The notes under the pieces are model-generated. The model saw nothing but the letters and a program-made list of their open reading frames with translations, had not been told where the DNA came from and did not search any database. From Eubacteriaceae bacterium (GTDB lineage: Bacteria > Bacillota > Clostridia > Eubacteriales > Anaerofustaceae), in NCBI GenBank assembly GCA_009782875.1, contig WRIE01000011.1, forward strand, positions 1 through 60,342: a stretch of 60,342 bases of DNA, given 5' to 3'. A program made the position numbers and the translations under genes. Below are positions 16,536 to 26,618 of this stretch, piece by piece (position 1 is the stretch's first letter; each line of letters begins with the position of its first letter).

Positions 16536-17972
16536 TTATATCTTTCTAATTTGGATCGTGTCCGACCCTCCAATCAAGTCACGGTGCATGCCGGATATGA
16601 AGACGATTGTAAGATCAGTCTCGCTTTCCTTCAACTGCAAGTACCCTGATTCTTTCAGCTCTTTGGCGAGGTCAAGCGCGTATGTGGGCGAGTAGGGCCT
16701 GACAAATGAGGCGTTGGCATAAGTGAGAGCAAGCTGGTTTGCAACTCCCTCGTAGTTTGACACTGAAATAATGGGCACATTAGGCCGGCCAGAGGCTATT
16801 GAGATGGCTGTAGCTCCGGACATGGTCTGGGCGAGAATCAGGTCTGCGCCAATCCGCTCAGCAAGCTGGACAGCGGAATAGCTTATCGCGTCGTAATTCT
16901 CATAGTGGCCGGTCGGGTCGGATTCCATCGGCTGGACTCTCGAGTTGTTTTGGGTATAAAGTATCACTTTGTTCATTTCCCTTACAGTCTCGATCGGGTA
17001 TTTGCCATTGGTTGTCTCATCAGACAACATGACGGCATCAGCCCCAAGTATAACTGCTGTTGCGATATCGGATACTTCAGCCCTTGTTGGCTCTGGGTTG
17101 TCTACCATGCTCAGCATCATTTGGGTAGCGACTATTGAGATCTTGCTGTATTGGCGGCAGAGCGCAATAAGTTTTCTTTGCACGATCGGGACTACTTCCG
17201 CCCCTGCTTCAATAGCCATATCTCCCCTGGCAATCATTACCCCGTCGGATGCTTTGACGATCTCCTCCATTATCTCATCAGACGCGATAGCTTTTTTTGT
17301 CTCGATTTTGGAAATAATTTTCGCTTTTGACCCATGCGATTCAAGCACACAGCGGAGTTTGTGGATGTCCTCAGGGCTTTGGACAAAAGACAATGCAACA
17401 AAATCGATCTCCTGATTTGCTCCATACTCGATGTCGGCGAGGTCTTTTGGCGTCAAGATATCTCCGCCAAAATCAGTGTCAGGAAGATTGATGCCTTTCT
17501 TGCTCATAATATATCCATCATTTTCGACCACTACTGCAATTGAGGAAGGGCTTTCAATTCTAGCAATAGTTGTTTTTACTCTGCCGTCAAAAAAATAAAG
17601 AGGCTCTCCCACTTTCGTTTTCTCTGCCAAGTTGTATTGGACAGGAAGCCGAAGTGAGCCGTCATGCTCTTCAATAGAGCTGTCGAGAATAATTTCATCC
17701 CCCTTTTTCAAATCAAGGTGGTTGCCTAGTATGTCGCCTAAGCGGATTTTCGGTCCTTGGAGATCCTGGAGGATAGCCACACAGCGACCTCTGGCTGCCG
17801 CTGCGCTTCGTATCCACTCAATCTGGTCATCACGCTCCTCATTGGTTCCATGGGAAAAATTCAAGCGGAAACCGTTTACTGAAAGGTTGACAAGCTCGGT
17901 GATTCTCTCTTTGGAGTGGACAGATGGACCAACTGTGGCAAGTATCTTTGTGCGTTTAAATAATCTACTCAT
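16536..17972 (-). CDS. pyk: Pyruvate kinase
   Basis: A 478-residue protein that starts R-T-K-I-L-A-T-V-G-P-S and has the substrate-binding N-F-S-H-G, the metal site and active-site signature I-I-S-K-I-E-T-K, and G-D-M-A-I-E. It transfers phosphate from phosphoenolpyruvate to ADP. It ends after the core C domain and lacks the extra C-terminal PEP-utiliser domain found in many Bacillus enzymes. The phosphoesterase gene follows 37 bases downstream. Confidence 0.95.
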   Translation of the reverse strand: MSRLFKRTKILATVGPSVHSKERITELVNLSVNGFRLNFSHGTNEERDDQIEWIRSAAAARGRCVAILQDLQGPKIRLGDILGNHLDLKKGDEIILDSSIEEHDGSLRLPVQYNLAEKTKVGEPLYFFDGRVKTTIARIESPSSIAVVVENDGYIMSKKGINLPDTDFGGDILTPKDLADIEYGANQEIDFVALSFVQSPEDIHKLRCVLESHGSKAKIISKIETKKAIASDEIMEEIVKASDGVMIARGDMAIEAGAEVVPIVQRKLIALCRQYSKISIVATQMMLSMVDNPEPTRAEVSDIATAVILGADAVMLSDETTNGKYPIETVREMNKVILYTQNNSRVQPMESDPTGHYENYDAISYSAVQLAERIGADLILAQTMSGATAISIASGRPNVPIISVSNYEGVANQLALTYANASFVRPYSPTYALDLAKELKESGYLQLKESETDLTIVFISGMHRDLIGGSDTIQIRKI

Positions 17973-18124
17973 AGTTTTTGACTTAATTATAGCAATTCTT
18001 GATCAATATTTAGGCCTTTCTATCCATAGTATTGTAAAATAATAACTTTTGCTCCAATCATAATTGGCATCTGGGCATATCCATGCATTCTTGGTGTGGG
18101 TCACTCGTGTTTCCACATCGACAC

Positions 18125-18163
18125 AAAAAAAAGCTGGGTAACCGGCGATACCGGTTGCCCAGC
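18125..18163 (-). terminator. Terminator of the trp operon
   Basis: On the minus strand GCTGGGCAACCGG pairs with CCGGTTACCCAGC (one mismatch), followed by eight T residues. It lies 17 bases after trpA. Confidence 0.9.
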
Positions 18164-18179
18164 GCTAATGGAAAAACGT

Positions 18180-18962
18180 TTATTCAGACACAGTGGAAAT
18201 TCCGCTCTTAAGGCCTTTGACGAACTCTGACACAGGCGCCGGGCTTTCCTTGCCATATTGTGCAACCAGCCTGACAATGGCGCTGCCAACAATAACACCA
18301 TCAGAAATTGAAGCCATCTTTTTTGCCTGCTCAGGGGATGAGATTCCAAAACCAATGGCGCATGGTATTCCAGAAACTTTCTTTACACCTTCGATCAGCC
18401 CTGCAATATCCATGTTGATATCGCTTCGCACCCCTGTAACACCCAATGAAGAGACGCAATAGAGGAAACCTTCAGCTTGGTTTGCGATCTTGGCAGCCCT
18501 ATCCCCTGAAGTGGGCGCAATCATGGATATCAGGCATATGTTGTGATTGTCGCAAAACTCTTGTAGCTCGCCTTTCTCCTCAAATGGCATATCAGGTACG
18601 ATTACCCCGTCAATTCCGCACTCTTTGCACTTGGCCATAAAACGTTCTTTGCCATATGTGAATATGGGATTAATGTAGGTCATAAAAACCAGCGGGATTT
18701 CTGTCTTCTGCCGAAGACGGGCTACCATGTCAAACAGTTTGTCAGTAGTGCATCCCGCAGCGAGTGCCCTCTCGTCAGCTTGTTGGATGACAATGCCTTC
18801 CGCTATCGGGTCAGAAAATGGGATGCCTATCTCGATCAAGTCTGCCCCCGCTTTTTCCATTTCTAAAACTAGCAGCTCTGTAGTTTCAATATCTGGATCC
18901 CCGCCGGTCACAAAAGTGATCAATGCTTTATTGCCCTCAAATGCTTTTGTTATTCTAGTCAT
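18180..18962 (-). CDS. trpA: Tryptophan synthase alpha subunit
   Basis: A 260-residue TIM-barrel protein. F-V-T-G-G-D-P-D and [11 protein letters not shown] carry the catalytic Glu and Asp. It cleaves indole-3-glycerol phosphate and passes indole to TrpB. The ATG at 18962 overlaps the trpB stop (ATGACTAG), indicating translational coupling of the two subunits. Confidence 0.96.
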   Translation of the reverse strand: MTRITKAFEGNKALITFVTGGDPDIETTELLVLEMEKAGADLIEIGIPFSDPIAEGIVIQQADERALAAGCTTDKLFDMVARLRQKTEIPLVFMTYINPIFTYGKERFMAKCKECGIDGVIVPDMPFEEKGELQEFCDNHNICLISMIAPTSGDRAAKIANQAEGFLYCVSSLGVTGVRSDINMDIAGLIEGVKKVSGIPCAIGFGISSPEQAKKMASISDGVIVGSAIVRLVAQYGKESPAPVSEFVKGLKSGISTVSE

Positions 18963-20145
18963 GCAAATCTTCCCCCCTATATCTTGCAATAGCAGCCACG
19001 TCTTTATCTCCCCTGCCTGACAATGTAACGACGATTATTTTGCCTTTGCCTAGTTGCGGGGCGAGTTTGGCTGCATACGCCAGGGCATGGGCGCTCTCAA
19101 TGGCGGGAATTATCCCCTCTGTCCGGGATAAGTATTCAAATGCCACAACAGCTTCCTCATCAGTCACCGGCACATATTCTGCCCGGCTGATTTCTGACAG
19201 ATGGGCGTGCTCCGGACCAATGCCAGGGTAGTCAAGCCCTGCTGAAATGGAGTAAACAGGGGCGATCTGCCCGTATTCATCTTGGCAAAAGTACGATTTC
19301 ATACCATGGAAAATCCCCACAGAGCCCATTGCCATAGTTGCGGCGTGTTGCCCAGTGTCTAAGCCCAAGCCTGCGGCTTCACATCCTATCAACTGTACGC
19401 TTTCTTCCCCGATAAACTCATAAAAAGTGCCCATGGCGTTGCTCCCCCCGCCAACGCAGGCAATAAGGGCATCCGGGAGCTTTCCTTCAGCTTGCATAAG
19501 CTGCGCCTTGATTTCCTTGCCGATCACTTTTTGGAAATCCCTTACAAGGGTAGGGAAGGGATGTGGGCCCATTACCGAACCGAGGACATAAAGCGTGTCA
19601 TCCATCCTTGAGGTCCATTCCCTCATTGTCTCGTTGACTGCGTCTTTTAATGTCATAGTCCCGCTGGTAACTTCGTTGACTTTGGAGCCGAGAAGCCTCA
19701 TCTTGTATACATTCAGCGCTTGGCGTATAGTGTCTTCTTTGCCCATGAAAATCTCGCACTCCATGCCCATGAGGGCTGCTGCAGTAGCTGTGGCAACCCC
19801 ATGCTGCCCAGCGCCTGTTTCTGCAATGACCCGGGATTTTCCCATTTTTTTTGCCAGAAGCACTTGGCCAAGGACATTGTTGATTTTGTGTGAGCCTGTA
19901 TGGTTTAAATCCTCGCGTTTCAGATAAATCTTCGCCCCTCCAAGGTCAGCCGTCATTTTTTCGGCAAAGTATAGCAATGAAGGCCTTCCTGCATAGTTTG
20001 CCAGCAATTCGCCAAGTTCCTCTTGGAAAGCTTTATCTACGCTATAAGCAGCATATGCAGCCTCTAGCTCTTGGACAGCAGCCATCAGTGTCTCGGGGAT
20101 GTACTGCCCTCCATACTCCCCAAATCTGCCTTTTTTCTCATCCAT
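18955..20145 (-). CDS. trpB: Tryptophan synthase beta subunit
   Basis: A 396-residue PLP enzyme. The Schiff-base lysine is in H-T-G-S-H-K-I-N-N, and the phosphate-binding loop is G-G-G-S-N-A-M-G. It joins indole and serine to tryptophan. The length and the N-terminal [13 protein letters not shown] mark the TrpB1 type that pairs with TrpA. The start overlaps the trpF end by 8 bases. Confidence 0.97.
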   Translation of the reverse strand: MDEKKGRFGEYGGQYIPETLMAAVQELEAAYAAYSVDKAFQEELGELLANYAGRPSLLYFAEKMTADLGGAKIYLKREDLNHTGSHKINNVLGQVLLAKKMGKSRVIAETGAGQHGVATATAAALMGMECEIFMGKEDTIRQALNVYKMRLLGSKVNEVTSGTMTLKDAVNETMREWTSRMDDTLYVLGSVMGPHPFPTLVRDFQKVIGKEIKAQLMQAEGKLPDALIACVGGGSNAMGTFYEFIGEESVQLIGCEAAGLGLDTGQHAATMAMGSVGIFHGMKSYFCQDEYGQIAPVYSISAGLDYPGIGPEHAHLSEISRAEYVPVTDEEAVVAFEYLSRTEGIIPAIESAHALAYAAKLAPQLGKGKIIVVTLSGRGDKDVAAIARYRGEDLHD

Positions 20146-20734
20146 TATGCACTCTCCTTACAATTGCAGTTATTTTTTCTATGTCTTTTAACCCGTTTGT
20201 CTCAACTCCGCTGCTAACATCAATCGCATATGGTTCAACGCTTTTTATTGCCTCATCTATGTTGCTGATTGACAGGCCTCCCGCCAAGAAGAATGGCTTG
20301 GCAGGAGATCCGATCAGGCTCCAGTCAAAGGCGGCTCCTGTGCCGCCGCCTTTATTGTCTAAAAGCAGATAGTCTGCGCAGCTCTCTTGCCACTCTTGGA
20401 CATCCCCGCTTTTGGCGACTGCTATTGCTTTTATCAACGGTATTCCGCACCGGTCCTTCAAGCGGCGTATATACGATTCATCCTCGCTGCCGTGTAACTG
20501 GATCATATTAATTATGCCAGCATCGGCGATATCCAGAATATTGTTTATTGGCTCATTAACAAAGACCCCAACGGGCTCGATGCCTTCTGCCAGATGGCTG
20601 CGCAGAAAGCGGGCATGCCCGCTTTCAACCTTCCTTCGGCTTTCTGCAAATACAAATCCCACAAAGTCAGGCTTTGCGGTGTTGGCAGCTTCAATGTCTA
20701 CAATCCTGGTCAACCCGCAGATTTTGATTTTCAT
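20138..20734 (-). CDS. trpF: Phosphoribosylanthranilate isomerase
   Basis: A 198-residue barrel enzyme starting K-I-C-G-L-T-R with the catalytic Cys in the first loop, and [10 protein letters not shown] near the end for phosphate binding. It isomerises phosphoribosylanthranilate to CdRP. It overlaps trpC by an ATGA. Confidence 0.95.
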   Translation of the reverse strand: MKIKICGLTRIVDIEAANTAKPDFVGFVFAESRRKVESGHARFLRSHLAEGIEPVGVFVNEPINNILDIADAGIINMIQLHGSEDESYIRRLKDRCGIPLIKAIAVAKSGDVQEWQESCADYLLLDNKGGGTGAAFDWSLIGSPAKPFFLAGGLSISNIDEAIKSVEPYAIDVSSGVETNGLKDIEKITAIVRRVHNG

Positions 20735-21516
20735 GCCATTCCACGGAGTTTTTGGATTTCTGCGGCTTTATCCTGGCTCCTCATCAGTGTCTCGCCAATT
20801 AACACCCCGTCAACCCCATAGCTTCGCAGCTCGTTGATATCATCCGCATTCCGGATTCCGCTTTCAGCGATAAACAAAAGGTTTGGCGGAACCAGCTTCC
20901 TAAGCCTGGAACTGACTGTCAAGTCTACTTCAAATGTCTTTAAGTCACGGTTGTTGACGCCAACTATCCTAGCGCCTGCGCTAACGGCAGCAGCCACTTC
21001 CTCTTCTGTATGGGCTTCCACCAAAGCAGACAGCCCTAAATTTTGGGCAAGCGTTAGATATTCGCGAAGCTGGGTCTCATCCAAAATGGAGCAGATCAAG
21101 AGAACTGCTGAAGCCCCAAGCACTTTTGCCTCGTATACCATGTAGGGGTCAACGACAAAGTCTTTTCTCATTACAGGAATATCCACTATCTCGGCGATCT
21201 CTTTTAGATAGCTATCATCCCCTAAGAAGTAAAAGGGCTCGGTCAGCACTGAAATCGCTGCTGCGCCTGCTGCTTCATATTCGCGGGCGATCTGGGCGTA
21301 AGGGAATGATTCCGCTATCAACCCCTTTGAAGGCGACGCTTTTTTAACTTCACAGATAAAAGAGATGCCACTGCTTGCCAACGCTTTCTCGAATGGGTAA
21401 CTGCCGTCAATCGGCTTGGCAGTTGCGATGCCAACAAGCTCATCCAATGGAAGCTCTTTCTTTTTTTCATTTATGCGTTCCCTTGTCCTCATGGCAATTT
21501 CATCTAAAATGTTCAT
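20731..21516 (-). CDS. trpC: Indole-3-glycerol phosphate synthase
   Basis: A 261-residue protein with F-I-C-E-V-K-K-A-S-P-S-K-G, V-G-V-N-N-R-D-L and I-A-E-S-G-I, the substrate-binding and catalytic blocks of TrpC. It closes the indole ring. It is a stand-alone enzyme, not fused with TrpF. An AGGAGGG site precedes the ATG. Confidence 0.96.
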   Translation of the reverse strand: MNILDEIAMRTRERINEKKKELPLDELVGIATAKPIDGSYPFEKALASSGISFICEVKKASPSKGLIAESFPYAQIAREYEAAGAAAISVLTEPFYFLGDDSYLKEIAEIVDIPVMRKDFVVDPYMVYEAKVLGASAVLLICSILDETQLREYLTLAQNLGLSALVEAHTEEEVAAAVSAGARIVGVNNRDLKTFEVDLTVSSRLRKLVPPNLLFIAESGIRNADDINELRSYGVDGVLIGETLMRSQDKAAEIQKLRGMA

Positions 21517-21527
21517 AGTGCCCTCCT

Positions 21528-22538
21528 TTATTTCTCATTTGAGCAACGTATAAACTGTTCAAGTTTATCCATTGCCGCCCCGTTGTCGATTGTTTCTTGG
21601 GCAGCAATGACTGCTGCGTCTATTGATTTATACTTGCCACAGGTGTACAAAGCGGCTGCAGCATTGAGTACAGCCGCGTTTCGCTTAGGCCCCTTTTCGC
21701 CCATTAATATCGAGCGCAGGATTGCCGCGTTTTGCGAAGGCGTGCCACCTACAAGATCTGATTTCTCACACCTTTCAAAGCCGAATTGCTCCGGCACAAT
21801 CTCATATGATCGCAACCAACCGTCCTTAGCCTCGCAAACAGTGGTAGGCGCGCTCATTGAAATCTCGTCCAATCCGTCATTGCCATAGACAACCATGGCG
21901 TTTTTGACTCCCAAGTTGTTGAGGACCCTGGCAAGGGGCTCAACCAATTCTTGGTCATAAACGCCCATTAGCTCCATTTCCGCCCCAGCCGGGTTTACTA
22001 AAGGACCGAGAACGTTAAACACTGTGCGGATACCTAGCTCCGTTCTCACAGGGGCAACATATTTCATGGCTATATAGTAGTTTTGGGCGAATAGGAAGCA
22101 AATCCCGATGCTATTCAAAAGCTCGATACTTTTCTCTGGGGGAATGCTTATGTTGATGCCCAATGCCTCAAGCACATCGGCAGAACCGCACCAGCTTGAT
22201 GCGCTGCGGTTGCCGTGTTTTGCAACCGGGACCCCTGCCGCCGCTGCGATAAGGGCAGCAGTTGTCGAAATATTAAATGAGTTGGAGCCGTCTCCGCCGG
22301 TTCCGACAATCTCCAACGCGTCAACATCATGCAGCAGCCTGACACAGTGCTTGCGCATCGCTGCGGCTGAAGCTGTGATTTCTTCAATGGTCTCGCCCTT
22401 TATGCTTAGTGCAGTCAAATATGCGCTCATTTGGACTTGTGAAGCTTCTCCGGACATAATCTCATGCATAACTGCCGCAGCAGTCTCGTATGCAAGGTTT
22501 TCTTTGTTTGAAAGCGATATAATAGCTTCTTTGATCAT
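21528..22538 (-). CDS. trpD: Anthranilate phosphoribosyltransferase
   Basis: A 336-residue protein with [14 protein letters not shown] and K-H-G-N-R-S-A-S-S, the PRPP- and anthranilate-binding loops. The next residues read [12 protein letters not shown], where most relatives have a small residue at the Trp position. It is the first gene of the operon: trpE and trpG, which make anthranilate, are not in the window. Confidence 0.95.
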   Translation of the reverse strand: MIKEAIISLSNKENLAYETAAAVMHEIMSGEASQVQMSAYLTALSIKGETIEEITASAAAMRKHCVRLLHDVDALEIVGTGGDGSNSFNISTTAALIAAAAGVPVAKHGNRSASSWCGSADVLEALGINISIPPEKSIELLNSIGICFLFAQNYYIAMKYVAPVRTELGIRTVFNVLGPLVNPAGAEMELMGVYDQELVEPLARVLNNLGVKNAMVVYGNDGLDEISMSAPTTVCEAKDGWLRSYEIVPEQFGFERCEKSDLVGGTPSQNAAILRSILMGEKGPKRNAAVLNAAAALYTCGKYKSIDAAVIAAQETIDNGAAMDKLEQFIRCSNEK

Positions 22539-22563
22539 GGAAATCCCTCCTTAGTCTTTCATA

Positions 22564-22862
22564 ATAAAAAAGCCCTTGGCAAAGAATAACTTTGCCAAGG
22601 ACGAATTAACAATCCGCGGTGCCACCTTAGGTCACGGCAATGGTTGCCGCGCTCTTAGCAGGGTGCTATCACACCCCCGGCAACTAACGCATGCCTTCTC
22701 GTTATGGAATACTCAGCAGCTGCCACCGCTTTTGACCATACCCTCAACAGCCCATTTAACAGCCTGCATTTCAATTTGGCTCTCAGCTATGCCAAACTCT
22801 CTGTATTGCGCACATACTGTTTTTATCTCTGTTTCAACGGTTTGTAATATATAGAATATAAT
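22564..22862 (-). promoter_or_regulatory. T-box leader of the trp operon
   Basis: Read on the minus strand, the leader carries the T-box sequence AAGGTGGCACCGCGG (22614-22628), then the terminator CCTTGGCAAAG / CTTTGCCAAGG (22574-22600) with a T tract. A likely specifier TGG (Trp) lies at 22752-22754 in TTAAATGGGC, following the AGAGAGT-type start of stem I. Uncharged tRNA-Trp should favour the antiterminator and turn on trpDCFBA. The specifier assignment comes from position and the operon's role. Confidence 0.88.
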
Positions 22863-22870
22863 ATGATGAT

Positions 22871-22899
22871 AGAGTAACACATGGCTCGATTGTTGTCAA
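22871..22899 (-). promoter_or_regulatory. Promoter of the trp operon
   Basis: On the minus strand TTGACA (22899-22894), a 17-base spacer and TACTCT (22876-22871). Transcription would start near 22864, just at the beginning of the T-box leader. Confidence 0.75.
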
Positions 22900-23130
22900 T
22901 CTATAGGTTAAGAATTATTTTTGCAATTTACCTTCTAATGAAAATAATGAAAATGATTGGTATTGCCATCCAGATCAGCTTAATATCCCCAAATAAGGCT
23001 CTAGACTATAACTATATAGTTTCACATCAAAGCAGAAAACAAAAGCAGTGCCTTGATATTTCAATTCCCATGCGGTATTTGGGCTCGCACAGAGGGAGAG
23101 CTGGTTCTTGGGGACTTGATTTTTTATCAG

Positions 23131-23778
23131 TTACACCATAGCGGCTGCCATTGGCAAACCGTTAGCTGCCTCAACCAAATCAGCTGCAGCTAGCTTTGAA
23201 ACCAGAAGGCTTTGTTGTTCCCATTCCTTTGGCTGCTTTTTTTTAGCATACGATTTTCTATGCGCTTTTATTTTTTTTATCGCCCATTCATAATGGCTGG
23301 ATGTCGACGAGACAAAGTAGCTGCCCAGAAATGTTGTGCCTGTCCAAGAAAAATGCTTTTTTGCAAACAACTCTTCGTCATTGAAGGCTCCAAGGAGTTC
23401 CTTTGCTTTGCTATGGCTGTTTTTTAGCAAACTTTCTGCTTCGACATAGGAAGTGGACTGGTGTTGTTTCCAAAGCTCGATGTTCATATCGCCATAGGTT
23501 CTCCATGTATATGGTTCTGGCAAAAAAGGCTTCGATACCCCATTTTGGTTGGATTCGATCCAACGAAGCAAGAGCTGGTGCCATTCATACAAATGGATTA
23601 GGATATCCCTAAGATTCTTGTCCCTTTTCCAGTGGGCTTCCTTTTGCTTTATATCATCACCAAAGCTAAAGCTAGCTTCTTGTTCCTCTATGGGCATCGC
23701 TTTAATAAGCGCAAATACTTCCTGGAATTTTTTATTTGCAAGTTCTGCCAGTTCTAGTTTTGTGGTTGGCCTAGGCAT
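23131..23778 (-). CDS. ClbS/DfsB-family four-helix protein
   Basis: A 215-residue protein of the DUF1706 (ClbS/DfsB) family. The blocks R-D-K-N-L-R-D-I-L-I-H-L-Y-E-W-H-Q-L-L-L, P-F-L-P-E-P-Y-T-W and W-T-G-T-T-F-L-G-S-Y-F are characteristic. Family members include the colibactin self-resistance protein ClbS, but most have unknown roles. An unusual tail of about 40 residues, partly basic and then Ala-rich, follows the family domain. The WYL regulator gene lies upstream on the same strand, 43 bases away, and may control it. Confidence 0.85.
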   Translation of the reverse strand: MPRPTTKLELAELANKKFQEVFALIKAMPIEEQEASFSFGDDIKQKEAHWKRDKNLRDILIHLYEWHQLLLRWIESNQNGVSKPFLPEPYTWRTYGDMNIELWKQHQSTSYVEAESLLKNSHSKAKELLGAFNDEELFAKKHFSWTGTTFLGSYFVSSTSSHYEWAIKKIKAHRKSYAKKKQPKEWEQQSLLVSKLAAADLVEAANGLPMAAAMV

Positions 23779-23821
23779 ATAAACCTCTTTTCTACTTTCA
23801 AACGGCGCTTTATTCGAAAAA

Positions 23822-24727
23822 TCAAGTATATTTTTCAGCTATTTTGACGGCTATCTTTGCCAGCTCGTGGCGAATAGCTTGGGGCTCTAGAACCTCAATT
23901 GCTGGGCCAAAAGACAAGAGGTATTCATAGAGCCAATAGTCGTGTGGTATTCTCATATTGACTATAAAAGAGCCGTCAAGGTTTTTATAAATGGATTTTT
24001 CATCGAATTCATCATAAACCCTAAAAGCATTGTTAGCCTCAATCCGAAGCTTGATATCAACTAGATCTGGGGTTTCAAACTCAGCTGTCTCTATATTGGG
24101 GACTGTATATGCGCTTGAGTCAAAAGAGAGGTCAAGCATCTCGAGGCCTTTCATCCGGCTTATCTTAAATGTCCTGTAGTCGTTTTTTAGCAAGCAGAAG
24201 GTTTGCAGATACCATGAAACCGACTTAAAAGCCAGTTTCAAAGGATGCGCTTCACGAGTTGTCCTTTCCCCGTATGAGCTAAAATAAGTGAACCTTATTG
24301 TTTTTTCTTTTATTAAAGCGTTTTTCAAAAGGTCAAATTTGGTTCTGTCCTCTTCGCTGTTGCCCCATCTGGAGAAGTCTACTTCTATCCAATTTGTGCC
24401 AGTTTTTTCAAACAAGACTTGGAGCCTTGTGAGTATGCTTGTTATATCGACAGATCGGGTCGCCGACATGCCTTGTAGTGCAAAGAGGATTTGCTGTTGC
24501 TCTTCTTCAGATATCAATGTTTTGTTGATCACAAAACTATTATGGATTGAAATGCCCCCTCCTTTGCCTTGCACTGCAAATATGGGTATGCCTGCGCTTG
24601 ACAAAGTGTCAATATCACGCAGAATTGTCCGTTTTGACACTTCAAAATGGTTTGCCAGCTCTTGTGCTGTGGCTCTATTTTTTCCCATCAAGTAATATAC
24701 AAGGCCAAATAACCGGTTAATCTGCAT
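23822..24727 (-). CDS. HTH and WYL domain transcriptional regulator
   Basis: A 301-residue YafY-type protein. The N-terminal winged helix (residues 1-60) has A-Q-E-L-A-N-H-F-E-V-S-K-R-T-I-L-R-D-I-D, and the WYL domain (about 135-215) contains the S-W-Y-L-Q-T-F variant and a T-F-K-I-S-R-M motif. WYL domains bind nucleic acids or small ligands. It lies just upstream of the ClbS-like gene on the same strand and is the probable regulator of that gene or itself. Confidence 0.88.
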   Translation of the reverse strand: MQINRLFGLVYYLMGKNRATAQELANHFEVSKRTILRDIDTLSSAGIPIFAVQGKGGGISIHNSFVINKTLISEEEQQQILFALQGMSATRSVDITSILTRLQVLFEKTGTNWIEVDFSRWGNSEEDRTKFDLLKNALIKEKTIRFTYFSSYGERTTREAHPLKLAFKSVSWYLQTFCLLKNDYRTFKISRMKGLEMLDLSFDSSAYTVPNIETAEFETPDLVDIKLRIEANNAFRVYDEFDEKSIYKNLDGSFIVNMRIPHDYWLYEYLLSFGPAIEVLEPQAIRHELAKIAVKIAEKYT

Positions 24728-25133
24728 AGTCCCGCCTCAGCTACATCATACCATATTAGAGAAAAAATGCATGCCCACTTTCACGCAACCTGCCTAATCT
24801 GTAGCCTTGGTTATTTAACAGATGAAGCGTTTTGCTTGCCTTGCGTGGTAAAAGGGGATCGGAGCCAACCGCCTCTCTATAGGCGCCGTCAATATCTCTA
24901 TGAACATGCTCTTTTTTTTCTTGGTTTAGAGTTGGTTTGTTATATAGCCGGGTTATAGCCTTTTTTTTGCTGGCAAATCAACAAATTTAATGTATTTGCA
25001 AACGCTTTAGATTGGGGCAGCCCAATATCCACTTGTTGGAACTATGTCGAAAATAACACTAAGATCCGTCCGTTTAACACATTGAGAGAGCGTTTGACTT
25101 TTGTTTAACTTGCCAGTGATTTTTGTCGAATAT
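24728..25133. other. Intergenic region with no recognised gene
   Basis: About 400 bases between the WYL regulator and the promoter of the methyltransferase gene. It holds several poly-T runs (around 24908 and 24960) but no clear hairpin, riboswitch or coding pattern. Confidence 0.5.
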
Positions 25134-25162
25134 TTGACATGTAATCGAAATTGATATATTCT
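25134..25162 (+). promoter_or_regulatory. Promoter of the URO-D-family gene
   Basis: TTGACA (25134-25139), a 17-base spacer and TATTCT (25157-25162). The predicted untranslated leader is about 100 bases; no riboswitch is recognisable in it. Confidence 0.75.
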
Positions 25163-25269
25163 GATAATAAAGCAAATAAAAGAAGTGTGTTTCAGGTTGT
25201 TTTGAATATCATTGAATATGTAAAAAATCGTGGCAATGAGCTGAAACACCTAACCTATCAGGAGGAACA

Positions 25270-26427
25270 ATGACTGAGGAACTGAAAAAACTATATGATG
25301 AAAGAGTCAATCGTTTCGTCACAACTGCTGACATCAAAGAACCCGACAGGGTTCCGGTAATGAGCCAAGTCTCAACTTGGGCAGTAAATTACTCAGGCAA
25401 CACTTTCGCTGGCCTTCTAGAGAATTATGAAGCTGAGGCAGAAGCATACACAAAGGCAAATGAAGGCTTCTATTATGACGGCATTAGAAGTGTTGGCATC
25501 AACCATTTGACAAAAACTGGTTTTGAGCTTGAAAGCAAGACGTTTTTTATCTCTCCAAACGGCATTACGCTTCAGCACCATGAGTCATCCAGTATGCGAG
25601 AAGATGAGTATGATGAGTTTCTGGGCGATCCCATGCGATTTATCGCTGACAAAATTGCTGTGAGGAAAGTCCGGGCCTTCCAGCTTGATGATGAAGAGCA
25701 AGTTTACCAAAACCTCTCGAAATTGTTTGACAAGTCGGCAGAGATCCGCAGAAACACCATTGTAGGGCCAACTGTCGTCGAAAAGACTGGGCTGCCATTT
25801 TGTGTAGCCGGCTCAGTTGCGCATCCAATGGATGACTATTTTGACTTTATCCGCGGATTTAAACCCACAATGACAGACCTCCGAAGACGCCCGGAAAAAG
25901 TTCTTGCAGCCGTGGAGGCGTTGATGCCTTACCATGAGCGCAATATTCCGAAAGCAGAACGCCCGCCACTGCCATGGGTGCAAGACACGCACCACATCGC
26001 AACTTTCCTTACAAAACAATTGTTTGAGCTAGTTTATTGGCCATTCTACAAAAAAACCGTAGAAGGGTGTTTCGCTGTCGGGACAAAACTATTCTCCCAC
26101 TTTGAGGGCTCATGGGAACAGCATTATGATTTCCTTGAAGACCTGCCAAAGACAAGTGTAGTTGCAATTGTGGAGCCAACGGATGTTGCAGGTTTCAAGG
26201 CGCGTTTTGCCGACAGGTTTACTATCGCCAGTGGCGTGTCTACATCTATGCTTCGGTTCATGTCTGCTGATGAGTGCATCGAAGAGGCAAAACGTGTAGT
26301 CGGCATCGCCGCTCCAGGCGGAGGGTTTGTCTTTGCCACTGAAAGGTCCTTGATTTCTCCAAATGACGCGAACCCGGATGTGATACGCGCAGTGAACAAA
26401 TACATCTCAGAGAATACATATTACTAA
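25270..26427 (+). CDS. Uroporphyrinogen decarboxylase-family methyltransferase
   Basis: A 385-residue protein of the URO-D superfamily (PF01208, COG0407), with a TIM-barrel layout. It is not HemE: it lacks the typical HemE N-terminus. Members of this branch (MtaA, MtbA, CmuA and aryl-ether demethylases) move methyl groups to or from corrinoids. At the position of the zinc-binding H-x-C of MtaA it reads S-H-F-E-G-S-W, so metal ligation may differ. AGGAGGAA precedes the ATG. It has its own promoter and terminator, and hgcA starts 530 bases downstream on the same strand. A role in methyl supply to HgcA is inference. Confidence 0.82.
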   Translation: MTEELKKLYDERVNRFVTTADIKEPDRVPVMSQVSTWAVNYSGNTFAGLLENYEAEAEAYTKANEGFYYDGIRSVGINHLTKTGFELESKTFFISPNGITLQHHESSSMREDEYDEFLGDPMRFIADKIAVRKVRAFQLDDEEQVYQNLSKLFDKSAEIRRNTIVGPTVVEKTGLPFCVAGSVAHPMDDYFDFIRGFKPTMTDLRRRPEKVLAAVEALMPYHERNIPKAERPPLPWVQDTHHIATFLTKQLFELVYWPFYKKTVEGCFAVGTKLFSHFEGSWEQHYDFLEDLPKTSVVAIVEPTDVAGFKARFADRFTIASGVSTSMLRFMSADECIEEAKRVVGIAAPGGGFVFATERSLISPNDANPDVIRAVNKYISENTYY

Positions 26428-26434
26428 GGAATAG

Positions 26435-26563
26435 GTGATAGATTTGGAAGATAGGCTTTATAATCTTGTTGTGCGGTATGTAGGCGAGCGCTTTCCTGAT
26501 TTGGATCCTGAAGCCCGCCAAAAGCAAATTGATGCGTACTGCATATCATTTTTAAGGGTGTAA
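26435..26563 (+). CDS. Small protein of 42 residues after the URO-D-family gene
   Basis: An open frame starts at GTG 26435 (or TTG 26444, which has AGGTG at better spacing), 7 bases after the previous stop, and ends at TAA 26561-26563 before a terminator. The protein is charged, with L-E-D-R-L-Y-N-L-V-V-R-Y-V-G-E-R-F-P-D-L-D-P-E-A-R, which looks like an amphipathic helix pair. The tight spacing and the terminator after it favour a real gene. No family recognised. Confidence 0.5.
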   Translation: MIDLEDRLYNLVVRYVGERFPDLDPEARQKQIDAYCISFLRV

Positions 26564-26572
26564 AGTATTAGC

Positions 26573-26618
26573 AAAGAAGCAAAAAGGTTGTTGGATACAA
26601 CCAAATGCTTCTTTTTTA
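26573..26618 (+). terminator. Terminator between the URO-D-family unit and hgcA
   Basis: AAGAAGCA and GGTTGT pair with ACAACC and TGCTTCTT around a short loop, followed by TTTTTTAG. It separates the methyltransferase transcript from hgcAB. Confidence 0.8.

Noticed and set aside
25270..26427. HemE, uroporphyrinogen decarboxylase of heme synthesis
   Set aside because: The protein belongs to the superfamily but lacks the HemE N-terminal arginine motif; it also lies outside the hem operon. A methyltransferase role is more likely.
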